Source of the DNA: Osmia lignaria lignaria
Lineage: Eukaryota > Arthropoda > Insecta > Hymenoptera > Megachilidae
Direction: 5' to 3'
NCBI RefSeq assembly: GCF_051020975.1
Contig: NC_135033.1
Span: forward strand, 496,001 to 560,000
DNA length: 64,000 nt
A program made the translations under genes and the position numbers. Below, piece after piece: positions 1 through 12,800 of this stretch (positions are counted from its first letter, which is position 1; the number at the start of each line of letters is the position of its first letter). The notes under the pieces were generated by a model. It saw only the letters and a list, made by a program, of their open reading frames with translations. It ran no database searches and was not told where the DNA came from.

Positions 1-100
1 ATTATGATAATGTTATCAAATGTACATTGATCTGTGGGGATCTATCAGTATATTACATTATATCTAATGTAGATGTGGTGATAATAATATTGTTATTAAT

Positions 101-151
101 TGTACATTACGTATGTAATGTAGATATACTACTAATGATGTTGTTATTAAA
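101..151 (+). repeat. 51-bp short monomer, type ACGTATG
   Basis: This monomer lacks about 29 bp of the middle of the 80-bp unit, including the whole GATCTGTGGG core. TGTACATT is joined directly to the second half (GTAATGTAGATATAC). The full monomer carries TACATT at both 3-8 and 34-39, so recombination or slippage between these direct repeats is the simplest origin, with two extra bases at the joint. The inverted repeat is longer than in full monomers: TACATTAC, four bases, GTAATGTA. The type recurs through the window, for example at 1422-1472. Confidence 0.9.
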
Positions 152-390
152 TGTACATTCATCAGTGGGAATGAATCTGTATATGAAATTATATCTAATG
201 TAGATATAGTAATAATGATATTGTTATTAAAGGCACATTGATCTGTGGGAATGAATCAGTATATTACATTATATCGAATGTAGATATAGTACTAATGATA
301 TTGTCATTAAATGTACATTGATCTTTGGGGTCAACCAGTATATTACAATATATCTAATGTAGATATAGTAATAATGATATTGTTATTAAA

Positions 391-470
391 TGTACATTGA
401 TCTGTGGGAATGAATCAGTATATTACATTATATCGAATGTAGATATAGTACTAATGATATGGTTATTAAA
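391..470 (+). repeat. Representative full-length 80-bp monomer (consensus type)
   Basis: This copy matches the commonest base at nearly every position. Key positions within it: 1-8 TGTACATT (contains the palindrome TGTACA), 9-12 GATC, 13-18 TGTGGG, 34-39 TACATT, 46-51 AATGTA (perfect 6-bp inverted repeat around six bases), 52-60 GATATAGTA, 73-80 TTATTAAA. Frequent variant sites: 44-45 CG or TA (ATATCGAATG versus ATATCTAATG), 59-61 GTA/GTG, 71 G/T (ATGG versus TTGT) and 1-8 TGTACATT/GGCACATT/GGTATATT/GGTGCATT. These junction variants define monomer subtypes and make the HOR register readable. Confidence 0.95.
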
Positions 471-710
471 TGTACATTGATCTGTGGGAATGAATCAGTA
501 TATTACATTATATCGAATGTACATATAGTACTACTGATATGGTTATTAAATGTACATTGTTCTGTGGGAGTGAATCAGTATATTACATTATATCGAATGT
601 AGGTATAGTGCTAATGATATTGTTATTAAGGGTATATTGATCTGTGGGAATGAATCTGTATATGACATTATACTTAATGTAGATATAGTAATAATGATAT
701 TGTTATTAAA

Positions 711-761
711 TGTACATTACATATCTAATGTAGATATGGTACTAATGATATGGTTATTAAA
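711..761 (+). repeat. 51-bp short monomer, type ACATATC
   Basis: A second short class in which TGTACATT is followed by ACATATCTAATGTAGATATGG. It begins each 449-bp HOR unit and also stands alone in other blocks. Its dyad is TACATTA, six bases, TAATGTA. It shares the 51-bp length and break position with the other short types, so all of them probably descend from one deletion and later diverged. Confidence 0.9.
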
Positions 762-921
762 TGTACATTGATCTGTGGGAATGAATCAGTATATTACATT
801 ATATCGAATGTACATATAGTACTACTGATATGGTTATTAAATGTACATTGTTCTGTGGGAATGAATCAGTATATTACATTATATCGAATGTAGGTATAGT
901 GCTAATGATATTGTTATTAAA

Positions 922-1001
922 GGTATATTGATCTCTGGGTAATATTCAGGATATTACATTATATCTAATGTAGAATTGGTAATAATGATATTGTTATTAA
1001 T
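922..1001 (+). repeat. Most diverged monomer class (CTCTGGGTAAT type)
   Basis: The core reads CTCTGGGTAATATTCAGG instead of CTGTGGGAATGAATCAG, and the second half has GTAGAATTGG. Length is still 80 bp. A sister form with TAATAATCAGG lies at 2741-2820, preceded by a 79-bp monomer containing GATATTGGCTGATG. Both forms keep fixed places in the HORs: the first before a palindromic short monomer, the second after the SNIG-type segment. They are reliable register markers. Confidence 0.85.
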
Positions 1002-1052
1002 TGTACATTACATATGTAATGTAGATATACTACTATTGATATTGCTATTTAA
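1002..1052 (+). repeat. 51-bp short monomer with a perfect 20-bp palindrome
   Basis: Bases 1004-1023 read TACATTACATATGTAATGTA, which equals its own reverse complement. The downstream half ends in CTACTATTGATATTGCTATTTAA, a diagnostic tail. The same type recurs at about 5388, 9222, 13447, 17203, 21425 and 24907. In the 46-64 kb domain the equivalent monomer reads TGTACATCACATATG, and the T-to-C change breaks the palindrome at one position (for example about 47957, 52579 and 55273). Confidence 0.9.
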
Positions 1053-1263
1053 TGTACATTGATCTGTGGGAATGAATTTGTATATGACATTATACCTAAT
1101 GTAGATATAGTAATAATGATATTGTTATTAAATGTACATTACATATCTAATGTAGATATGGTACTAATGATATGGTTATTAAATGTACATTGATCTGTGG
1201 GAATGAATCAGTATATTACATTATATCGAATGTACATATAGTACTACTGATATGGTTATTAAA

Positions 1264-1341
1264 TATATTGATCTGTGGGAATGAATCAGTATATTACATT
1301 ATATCGAATGTAGATTTAGTACTAATGATATTGTTATTAAA
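1264..1341 (+). repeat. 78-bp monomer (TATATTGATC start)
   Basis: The monomer starts TATATTGATC instead of TGTACATTGATC, a 2-bp deletion relative to 80 bp. A second, independent 78-bp class starts TGTACATATCTG (loss of two bases of TTGATC), as at 5650-5727. Only these 78-bp forms keep reading frame across a monomer boundary, which explains why the longest open frames of the window cluster where they occur. Confidence 0.88.
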
Positions 1342-1421
1342 TGTACATTGATCTTTGGGGATCAATCAGTATATTACATTATATCTAATGTAGATGTGGT
1401 GATAATAATATTGTTATTAAT
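1342..1421 (+). repeat. 80-bp monomer with a GATC-centred hairpin (CTTTGGGGATCAATC type)
   Basis: In this subtype the GTGGGAATGAATC core is replaced by TTTGGGGATCAATC. This creates ATTGATC-TTTGGG-GATCAAT at 1347-1366: 7-bp perfect arms with a 6-base loop. A related form with TGTGGG in the loop occurs where the text reads CTGTGGGGATCAATC. The subtype is normally followed by a 51-bp short monomer, so two inverted repeats lie within about 130 bp. It recurs dozens of times in fixed HOR positions. Confidence 0.85.
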
Positions 1422-2000
1422 TGTACATTACGTATGTAATGTAGATATACTACTAATGATGCTGTTATTAAATGTACATTGATCAGTGGGAATGAATCTG
1501 TATATGAAATTATATCGAATGTAGATATAGTAATAATGATATTGTTATTAAAGGCACATTGATCTGTGGGAATGAATCAGTATATTACATTATATCGAAT
1601 GTAGATATAGTACTAATGATATTGTTATTAAATGTACATTGATCTTTGGGGATCAATCAGTATATTACATTATATCTAATGTAGATGTGGTGATAATAAT
1701 ATTGTTATTAATTGTACATTACGTATGTAATGTAGATATACTACTAATGATGTTGTTATTAAATGTACATTGATCTGTGGGAATGTTTCAGTATATTACA
1801 TTATATCGAATGTACATATAGTACTACTGATATGGTTATTAAATATATTGATCTGTGGGAATGAATCAGTATATTACATTATATCGAATGTAGATATAGT
1901 GCTAATGATATTGTTATTAAAGGCACATTGATCTGTGGGAATGAATCAGTATATTACAGTATATCGAATGTAGATAAGGTACTAATGATATGGTTATTAA

Positions 2001-3928
2001 ATGTACATTGATCTATGGGAATGAATCAGTATATTACAATATATCTAATGTAGATATGCTAATTATGATAATGTTATCAAATGTACATTGATCTGTGGGG
2101 ATCTATCAGTATATTACATTATGTCGAATGTAGATATGGTACTAACGATATGGTTATTAAATGTACATTGATCTGTGGGAATGAATCAGTATATTACATT
2201 ATATCTAATGCAGATATGCTAATAATGATATTGTTGTTAAATGTACATTGATCTGTGGGGATCAATCAGTATATTACATTATATCTAATGTAGATATGGC
2301 AATAATGATATTGTTATTAATTGTGCATTATATATGTAATGTAGATATACTACTAATGATGTTGTTATTAAATGTACATTGATCAGTGGGAATGAATCAG
2401 TATATTGCATTATATCGAGTGTAGATATAGTGCTAATGATATTGTTATTAAAGGTGCATTGGTCTGTGGGAATCCATGAGTATATTACATTATATCGAAT
2501 ATAGGTATGGTACTAATGATATGGTTATTATATGTACATATCTGCGGGAATGAATCAGTATATTACGTTATATCTAATGTACATATGTTAATAATGATAT
2601 TGTTATTAATTGTACATTATATATGTAATGTAGATATACTACTAATGATATTGCTATTAAATGTACATTGATCTGTGGGAATGGATCAGTATATTACATT
2701 ATATCGAATGTAGATATTGGCTGATGATATTGTTATTAATGGTACATTGATCTCTGGGTAATAATCAGGATATTACATTATACCTAATGTAGAATTGGTA
2801 ATAATGATATTGTTATTAAATGTACATTACATATGTAATGTAGATATACTACTAATGATATTGCTATTTAGTGTACATTGATCTGTGGGAATGAATCTGT
2901 ATATGACATTATACCTAATGTAGATATAGTAATAATGATATTGTTATTAAATGTACATTGATCTGTGGGAATGAATCAGTATATTACATTATATCGAACG
3001 TAGATATAGTGCTAATGATATTGTTATTAAATGTACATTACATATCTAATGTAGATATGGTACTAATGATATGGTTATTAAATGTACATTGATCTGTGGG
3101 AATGAATCAGTATATTACATTATATCGAATGTAGATATAGTGCTAATGATATTGTTATTAAAGGCACATTGATCTGTGGGAATGAATCAGTGTATTACAT
3201 TATATCGAATGTAGATATAGTTCTAATGATATTGTTATTAAAGGCACATTGATCTGTGGGAAGGAATCTGTATACTACATTATATCGAATGTAGATATAG
3301 TGCTAATGATATTGTTATTAAAGGTACATTGATCTGTGGGAATGAATCAGTATATTAGATTATATCGAATGTAGATATAGTACTACTGATATGGGTATTA
3401 AATATATTGATCTGTGGGAATGAATCAGTATATTACATTATATCGAATGTAGATATAGTGCTAATGATATTGTTATGAAAGGTGCATTGATCTGTGGGAA
3501 TCCATCAGTATATTACATTATATCGGATGTAGGTATGGTACTAATGATACGGTTATTATGTGTACATATCTGTGGGAATGAATCAGTATATTACGTTATA
3601 TCGAATGTAGATATAGTGCTAATGATATTGCTATTAAAGGTGCATTGATCTGTGGGAATGAATCTGTATATTACATTATATCGAATGTAGATATAGTACT
3701 AATGATATGGTTATTAAAGGTATATTGATCTGTGGGAATCCATCAGTATATTACATTATATCGAATGTAGGTATGGTACTAATGATATGGTTATTATATG
3801 TACATATCTGTGGGAATGAATCAGTATGTTACGTTATATCGAATGTAGATATAGTACTAATGATATGGTTATTAAAGGTATATTGATCTGTGGGAATGAA
3901 TCAGTATATTACATTATATCGAATGTAG
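2001..3928. repeat. HOR block, copy of about 11119-13046
   Basis: From the monomer with GATCTATGGGAATG at 2001 the sequence follows 11119 onward. The 12 monomers (898 bp) lying between 10221 and 11118 in the other copy are missing here. Small differences include TATTGCAT near 2406 (TATTACAT near 11524) and CCATGAG near 2475. The block ends near the landmark at 3826; after about 3928 the sequence switches to a different downstream neighbour. Confidence 0.83.
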
Positions 3929-5518
3929 ATATAGTACTACTGATATGGTTATTAAATATATTGATCTGTGGGAATGAATCAGTATATTACATTATATCGA
4001 ATGTAGATTTAGTACTAATGATATTGTTATTAAATGTACACTGATCTTTGGGGATCAATCAGTATATTACATTATATCTAATGTAGATATGGTGATAATA
4101 ATATTGTTATTAATTGTACATTACGTATGTAATGTAGATATACTTCTAATGATGTTGTTATTAAATGTACATTGATCAGTGGGAATGAATCTGTATATGA
4201 AATTATATCTAATGTAGATATAGTAATAATGATATTGTTATTAAATGTACATTGATCTGTGGAAATGAATCAGTATATTACATTATATCGAATGTAGATA
4301 TAGTACTAATGATATGGTTATTAAATGTACATTGATCTATGGGAATGAATCAGTATATTACAATATATCTAATGTAGATATGCTAATTATGATAATGTTA
4401 TCAAATGTACATTGATCTGTGGGGATCTATCAGTATATTACATTATATCTAATGTAGATGTGGTGATAATAATATTGTTATTAATTGTACATTACGTATG
4501 TAATGTAGATATACTACTAATGATGTTGTTATTAAATGTACATTCATCAGTGGGAATGAATCTGTATATGAAATTATATCTAATGTAGATATAGTAATAA
4601 TGATATTGTTATTAAAGGCACATTGATCTGTGGGAATGAATCAGTATATTACATTATATCGAATGTAGATATAGTACTAATGATATTGTCATTAAATGTA
4701 CATTGATCTTTGGGGATCAACCAGTATATTACAATATATCTAATGTAGATATAGTAATAATGATATTGTTATTAAATGTACATTGATCTGTGGGAATGAA
4801 TCAGTATATTACATTATATCGAATGTAGATATAGTACTAATGATATGGTTATTAAATGTACATTGATCTGTGGGAATGAATCAGTATATTACATTATATC
4901 GAATGTACATATAGTACTACTGATATGGTTATTAAATGTACATTGTTCTGTGGGAGTGAATCAGTATATTACATTATATCGAATGTAGGTATAGTGCTAA
5001 TGATATTGTTATTAAGGGTATATTGATCTGTGGGAATGAATCTGTATATGACATTATACTTAATGTAGATATAGTAATAATGATATTGTTATTAAATGTA
5101 CATTACATATCTAATGTAGATATGGTACTAATGATATGGTTATTAAATGTACATTGATCTGTGGGAATGAATCAGTATATTACATTATATCGAATGTACA
5201 TATAGTACTACTGATATGGTTATTAAATGTACATTGTTCTGTGGGAATGAATCAGTATATTACATTATATCGAATGTAGGTATAGTGCTAATGATATTGT
5301 TATTAAAGGTATATTGATCTCTGGGTAATATTCAGGATATTACATTATATCTAATGTAGAATTGGTAATAATGATATTGTTATTAATTGTACATTACATA
5401 TGTAATGTAGATATACTACTATTGATATTGCTATTTAATGTACATTGATCTGTGGGAATGAATTTGTATATGACATTATACCTAATGTAGATATAGTAAT
5501 AATGATATTGTTATTAAA
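3929..5518. repeat. HOR block, copy of about 7763-9352 (3,834-bp shift)
   Basis: The segment from about 3015 to 5585 matches 6849-9419 with a constant offset of 3834. The landmark monomers at 3826 and 7660 and the GGGGATCTATC monomers near 4410 and 8245 fix the offset. The copies part near 5585, where this one enters the 449-bp array (GAATCCATC) and the other continues with GAATGAATC. Confidence 0.83.
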
Positions 5519-6865
5519 TGTACATTACATATCTAATGTAGATATGGTACTAATGATATGGTTATTAAATGTACATTGATCTGTGGGAATCCATCAGTAT
5601 ATTACATTATATCGAATGTAGGTATGGTACTAATGATATGGTTATTATATGTACATATCTGTGGGAATGAATCAGTATATTACGTTATATCGAATGTAGA
5701 TACAGTGCTAATGATATTGTTATTAAAGGTGCATTGGTCTGTGGGAATGAATCAGTATATTACATTATATTGAATGTAGATATAGTGCTAATGATATTGT
5801 TATTAAAGGCACATTGATCCGTGGGAATGAATCAGTATATTACATTATATCTAATGTAGATACAGTACTAATGATATGGTTATTAAAGGTATATTGATCT
5901 GTGGGAATGAATCTGTATATGACATTATACTTAATGTAGATATAGTAATAATGATATTGTTATTAAATGTACATTACATATCTAATGTAGATATGGTACT
6001 AATGATATGGTTATTAAATGTACATTGATCTGTGGGAATCCATCAGTATATTACATTATATCGAATGTAGGTATGGTACTAATGATATGGTTATTATATG
6101 TACATATCTGTGGGAATGAATCAGTATATTACGTTATATTGAATGTAGATACAGTGCTAATGATATTGTTATTAAAGGTGCATTGGTCTGTGGGAATGAA
6201 TCAGTATATTACATTATATTGAATGTAGATATAGTGCTAATGATATTGTTATTAAAGGCACATTGATCCGTGGGAATGAATCAGTATATTACATTATATC
6301 TAATGTAGATACAGTACTAATGATATGGTTATTAAAGGTATATTGATCTGTGGGAATGAATCTGTATATGACATTATACTTAATGTAGATATAGTAATAA
6401 TGATATTGTTATTAAATGTACATTACATATCTAATGTAGATATGGTACTAATGATATGGTTATTAAATGTACATTGATCTGTGGGAATCCATCAGTATAT
6501 TACATTATATCGAATGTAGGTATGGTACTAATGATATGGTTATTATATGTACATATCTGTGGGAATGAATCAGTATATTACGTTATATCGAATGTAGATA
6601 CAGTGCTAATGATATTGTTATTAAAGGTGCATTGGTCTGTGGGAATGAATCAGTATATTACATTATATTGAATGTAGATATAGTGCTAATGATATTGTTA
6701 TTAAAGGCACATTGATCCGTGGGAATGAATCAGTATATTACATTATATCTAATGTAGATACAGTACTAATGATATGGTTATTAAGGGTATATTGATCTGT
6801 GGGAATGAATCTGTATATGACATTATACTTAATGTAGATATAGTAATAATGATATTGTTATTAAA
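5519..6865. repeat. 449-bp HOR array 1, three units
   Basis: Three tandem 449-bp units start at 5519, 5968 and 6417. Each holds six monomers of 51, 80, 78, 80, 80 and 80 bp, with starts TGTACATTACATATC, TGTACATT (GAATCCATC core), TGTACATATC, GGTGCATTGG, GGCACATTGATCCG and GGTATATT. The third unit ends in TTAAGGGTATATT where the first two have TTAAAGGTATATT. Unit 2 has a private TTATATTGAATG near 6135. Confidence 0.93.
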
Positions 6866-9800
6866 TGTACATTACATATCTAATGTAGATATGGTACTAA
6901 TGATATGGTTATTAAATGTACATTGATCTGTGGGAATGAATCAGTATATTACATTATATCGAATGTAGATATAGTGCTAATGATATTGTTATTAAAGGCA
7001 CATTGATCTGTGGGAATGAATCAGTGTATTACATTATATCGAATGTAGATATAGTTCTAATGATATTGTTATTAAAGGCACATTGATCTGTGGGAAGGAA
7101 TCTGTATACTACATTATATCGAATGTAGATATAGTGCTAATGATATTGTTATTAAAGGTACATTGATCTGTGGGAATGAATCAGTATATTAGATTATATC
7201 GAATGTAGATATAGTACTACTGATATGGGTATTAAATATATTGATCTGTGGGAATGAATCAGTATATTACATTATATCGAATGTAGATATAGTGCTAATG
7301 ATATTGTTATGAAAGGTGCATTGATCTGTGGGAATCCATCAGTATATTACATTATATCGGATGTAGGTATGGTACTAATGATACGGTTATTATGTGTACA
7401 TATCTGTGGGAATGAATCAGTATATTACGTTATATCGAATGTAGATATAGTGCTAATGATATTGCTATTAAAGGTGCATTGATCTGTGGGAATGAATCTG
7501 TATATTACATTATATCGAATGTAGATATAGTACTAATGATATGGTTATTAAAGGTATATTGATCTGTGGGAATCCATCAGTATATTACATTATATCGAAT
7601 GTAGGTATGGTACTAATGATATGGTTATTATATGTACATATCTGTGGGAATGAATCAGTATGTTACGTTATATCGAATGTAGATATAGTACTAATGATAT
7701 GGTTATTAAAGGTATATTGATCTGTGGGAATGAATCAGTATATTACATTATATCGAATGTAGATATAGTACTACTGATATGGTTATTAAATATATTGATC
7801 TGTGGGAATGAATCAGTATATTACATTATATCGAATGTAGATTTAGTACTAATGATATTGTTATTAAATGTACACTGATCTTTGGGGATCAATCAGTATA
7901 TTACATTATATCTAATGTAGATATGGTGATAATAATATTGTTATTAATTGTACATTACGTATGTAATGTAGATATACTTCTAATGATGTTGTTATTAAAT
8001 GTACATTGATCAGTGGGAATGAATCTGTATATGAAATTATATCTAATGTAGATATAGTAATAATGATATTGTTATTAAATGTACATTGATCTGTGGAAAT
8101 GAATCAGTATATTACATTATATCGAATGTAGATATAGTACTAATGATATGGTTATTAAATGTACATTGATCTATGGGAATGAATCAGTATATTACAATAT
8201 ATCTAATGTAGATATGCTAATTATGATAATGTTATCAAATGTACATTGATCTGTGGGGATCTATCAGTATATTACATTATATCTAATGTAGATGTGGTGA
8301 TAATAATATTGTTATTAATTGTACATTACGTATGTAATGTAGATATACTACTAATGATGTTGTTATTAAATGTACATTCATCAGTGGGAATGAATCTGTA
8401 TATGAAATTATATCTAATGTAGATATAGTAATAATGATATTGTTATTAAAGGCACATTGATCTGTGGGAATGAATCAGTATATTACATTATATCGAATGT
8501 AGATATAGTACTAATGATATTGTCATTAAATGTACATTGATCTTTGGGGATCAACCAGTATATTACAATATATCTAATGTAGATATAGTAATAATGATAT
8601 TGTTATTAAATGTACATTGATCTGTGGGAATGAATCAGTATATTACATTATATCGAATGTAGATATAGTACTAATGATATGGTTATTAAATGTACATTGA
8701 TCTGTGGGAATGAATCAGTATATTACATTATATCGAATGTACATATAGTACTACTGATATGGTTATTAAATGTACATTGTTCTGTGGGAGTGAATCAGTA
8801 TATTACATTATATCGAATGTAGGTATAGTGCTAATGATATTGTTATTAAGGGTATATTGATCTGTGGGAATGAATCTGTATATGACATTATACTTAATGT
8901 AGATATAGTAATAATGATATTGTTATTAAATGTACATTACATATCTAATGTAGATATGGTACTAATGATATGGTTATTAAATGTACATTGATCTGTGGGA
9001 ATGAATCAGTATATTACATTATATCGAATGTACATATAGTACTACTGATATGGTTATTAAATGTACATTGTTCTGTGGGAATGAATCAGTATATTACATT
9101 ATATCGAATGTAGGTATAGTGCTAATGATATTGTTATTAAAGGTATATTGATCTCTGGGTAATATTCAGGATATTACATTATATCTAATGTAGAATTGGT
9201 AATAATGATATTGTTATTAATTGTACATTACATATGTAATGTAGATATACTACTATTGATATTGCTATTTAATGTACATTGATCTGTGGGAATGAATTTG
9301 TATATGACATTATACCTAATGTAGATATAGTAATAATGATATTGTTATTAAATGTACATTACATATCTAATGTAGATATGGTACTAATGATATGGTTATT
9401 AAATGTACATTGATCTGTGGGAATGAATCAGTATATTACATTATATCGAATGTACATATAGTACTACTGATATGGTTATTAAATATATTGATCTGTGGGA
9501 ATGAATCAGTATATTACATTATATCGAATGTAGATTTAGTACTAATGATATTGTTATTAAATGTACATTGATCTTTGGGGATCAATCAGTATATTACATT
9601 ATATCTAACGTAGATGTGGTGATAATAATATTGTTATTAATTGTACATTACGTATGTAATGTAGATATACTACTAATGATGCTGTTATTAAATGTACATT
9701 GATCAGTGGGAATGAATCTGTATATGAAATTATATCGAATGTAGATATAGTAATAATGATATTGTTATTAAAGGCACATTGATCTGTGGGAATGAATCAG

Positions 9801-12800
9801 TATATTACATTATATCGAATGTAGATATAGTACTAATGATATTGTTATTAAATGTACATTGATCTTTGGGGATCAATCAGTATATTACATTATATCTAAT
9901 GTAGATGTGGTGATAATAATATTGTTATTAATTGTACATTACGTATGTAATGTAGATATACTACTAATGATGTTGTTATTAAATGTACATTGATCTGTGG
10001 GAATGTTTCAGTATATTACATTATATCGAATGTACATATAGTACTACTGATATGGTTATTAAATATATTGATCTGTGGGAATGAATCAGTATATTACATT
10101 ATATCGAATGTAGATATAGTGCTAATGATATTGTTATTAAAGGCACATTGATCTGTGGGAATGAATCAGTATATTACAGTATATCGAATGTAGATAAGGT
10201 ACTAATGATATGGTTATTAAAGGTATATTGATCTGTGGGAATGAATCAGTATATTACATTGTATCTAATGTAGATATGGTAATAACGATATTGTTATTAA
10301 TTGTACATTACGTATGTAACGTAGATATACTACTAATGATATTGTTGTTTAATGTACATTGATCAGTGGGAATGAATCTGTATATGAAATTATATCTAAT
10401 GTAGATATAGTAATAATGATATTGTTATTATATGTACATTGATCTGTGGGAATGAATCAGAATATTACATTATTTCGAATGTAGATGTAGTGCTAATGAT
10501 ATTGTTATGAAAGGTGCATTGATCTGTCGCAATCCATCAGTATATTACATTATATCGAATGTAGGTATGGTACTAATGATATGGTTATTATATGTACATA
10601 TCTGTGGGAATGAATCAGTATGTTACGTTATATCGAATGTAGATATAGTACTAATGATATGGTTATTAAAGGTATATTGATCTGTGGGAATGAATCAGTA
10701 TATTACATTATATCGAATGTAGATATAGTACTACTGATATGGTTATTAAATATATTGATCTGTGGGAATGAATCAGTATATTACATTATATCGAATGTAG
10801 ATTTAGTACTAATGATATTGTTATTAAATGTACACTGATCTTTGGGGATCAATCAGTATATTACATTATATCTAATGTAGATATGGTGATAATAATATTG
10901 TTATTAATTGTACATTACGTATGTAATGTAGATATACTTCTAATGATGTTGTTATTAAATGTACATTGATCAGTGGGAATGAATCTGTATATGAAATTAT
11001 ATCTAATGTAGATATAGTAATAATGATATTGTTATTAAATGTACATTGATCTGTGGAAATGAATCAGTATATTACATTATATCGAATGTAGATATAGTAC
11101 TAATGATATGGTTATTAAATGTACATTGATCTATGGGAATGAATCAGTATATTACAATATATCTAATGTAGATATGCTAATTATGATAATGTTATCAAAT
11201 GTACATTGATCTGTGGGGATCTATCAGTATATTACATTATGTCGAATGTAGATATGGTACTAACGATATGGTTATTAAATGTACATTGATCTGTGGGAAT
11301 GAATCAGTATATTACATTATATCTAATGCAGATATGCTAATAATGATATTGTTGTTAAATGTACATTGATCTGTGGGGATCAATCAGTATATTACATTAT
11401 ATCTAATGTAGATATGGCAATAATGATATTGTTATTAATTGTGCATTATATATGTAATGTAGATATACTACTAATGATGTTGTTATTAAATGTACATTGA
11501 TCAGTGGGAATGAATCAGTATATTACATTATATCGAGTGTAGATATAGTGCTAATGATATTGTTATTAAAGGTGCATTGGTCTGTGGGAATCCATCAGTA
11601 TATTACATTATATCGAATATAGGTATGGTACTAATGATATGGTTATTATATGTACATATCTGCGGGAATGAATCAGTATATTACGTTATATCTAATGTAC
11701 ATATGTTAATAATGATATTGTTATTAATTGTACATTATATATGTAATGTAGATATACTACTAATGATATTGCTATTAAATGTACATTGATCTGTGGGAAT
11801 GGATCAGTATATTACATTATATCGAATGTAGATATTGGCTGATGATATTGTTATTAATGGTACATTGATCTCTGGGTAATAATCAGGATATTACATTATA
11901 CCTAATGTAGAATTGGTAATAATGATATTGTTATTAAATGTACATTACATATGTAATGTAGATATACTACTAATGATATTGCTATTTAGTGTACATTGAT
12001 CTGTGGGAATGAATCTGTATATGACATTATACCTAATGTAGATATAGTAATAATGATATTGTTATTAAATGTACATTGATCTGTGGGAATGAATCAGTAT
12101 ATTACATTATATCGAACGTAGATATAGTGCTAATGATATTGTTATTAAATGTACATTACATATCTAATGTAGATATGGTACTAATGATATGGTTATTAAA
12201 TGTACATTGATCTGTGGGAATGAATCAGTATATTACATTATATCGAATGTAGATATAGTGCTAATGATATTGTTATTAAAGGCACATTGATCTGTGGGAA
12301 TGAATCAGTGTATTACATTATATCGAATGTAGATATAGTTCTAATGATATTGTTATTAAAGGCACATTGATCTGTGGGAAGGAATCTGTATACTACATTA
12401 TATCGAATGTAGATATAGTGCTAATGATATTGTTATTAAAGGTACATTGATCTGTGGGAATGAATCAGTATATTAGATTATATCGAATGTAGATATAGTA
12501 CTACTGATATGGGTATTAAATATATTGATCTGTGGGAATGAATCAGTATATTACATTATATCGAATGTAGATATAGTGCTAATGATATTGTTATGAAAGG
12601 TGCATTGATCTGTGGGAATCCATCAGTATATTACATTATATCGGATGTAGGTATGGTACTAATGATACGGTTATTATGTGTACATATCTGTGGGAATGAA
12701 TCAGTATATTACGTTATATCGAATGTAGATATAGTGCTAATGATATTGCTATTAAAGGTGCATTGATCTGTGGGAATGAATCTGTATATTACATTATATC

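Larger units (their letters stand above)
1..2000. repeat. HOR block, copy of about 8220-10220
   Basis: Position 1 aligns with 8220 (and with 4386). The correspondence holds to about 2000 apart from a 1-bp loss near 330 (GGGGTCAACC here, GGGGATCAACC elsewhere) and scattered substitutions such as AACG at 9607 versus AATG at 1389. The first 1.2 kb also matches 4386-5585. No gene is visible. Confidence 0.85.

Noticed and set aside
3826..4044. Open frames of 60-79 codons (for example 3826-4044, 5558-5773, 11577-11789, 36797-37036) encoding repeated VYYIISNVD peptides
   Set aside because: They are monomer shadows. The monomer is 80 bp, so the frame shifts at nearly every boundary and stops follow (TAG in GTAGAT, TAA in CTAATG). 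The frames exist only where 78-, 76- or 51-bp monomers happen to keep phase. Identical peptides recur because the DNA recurs; there is no sign of codon-level selection, promoter or splice structure.
10221..11118. The 898-bp difference as two 449-bp units
   Set aside because: The length equals 2 x 449, but the segment holds different monomers (landmark, GATTTAG, CTTTGGGG and others). The equality follows from a similar mix of 51-, 78- and 80-bp monomers and is likely coincidence.
11660..11680. Possible CENP-B box at the CTGCGGGAATG variant
   Set aside because: CGGG is present, but the required TTCG arm and the A three bases before CGGG are absent. Other monomers read TGTGGG and lack even the CGGG.
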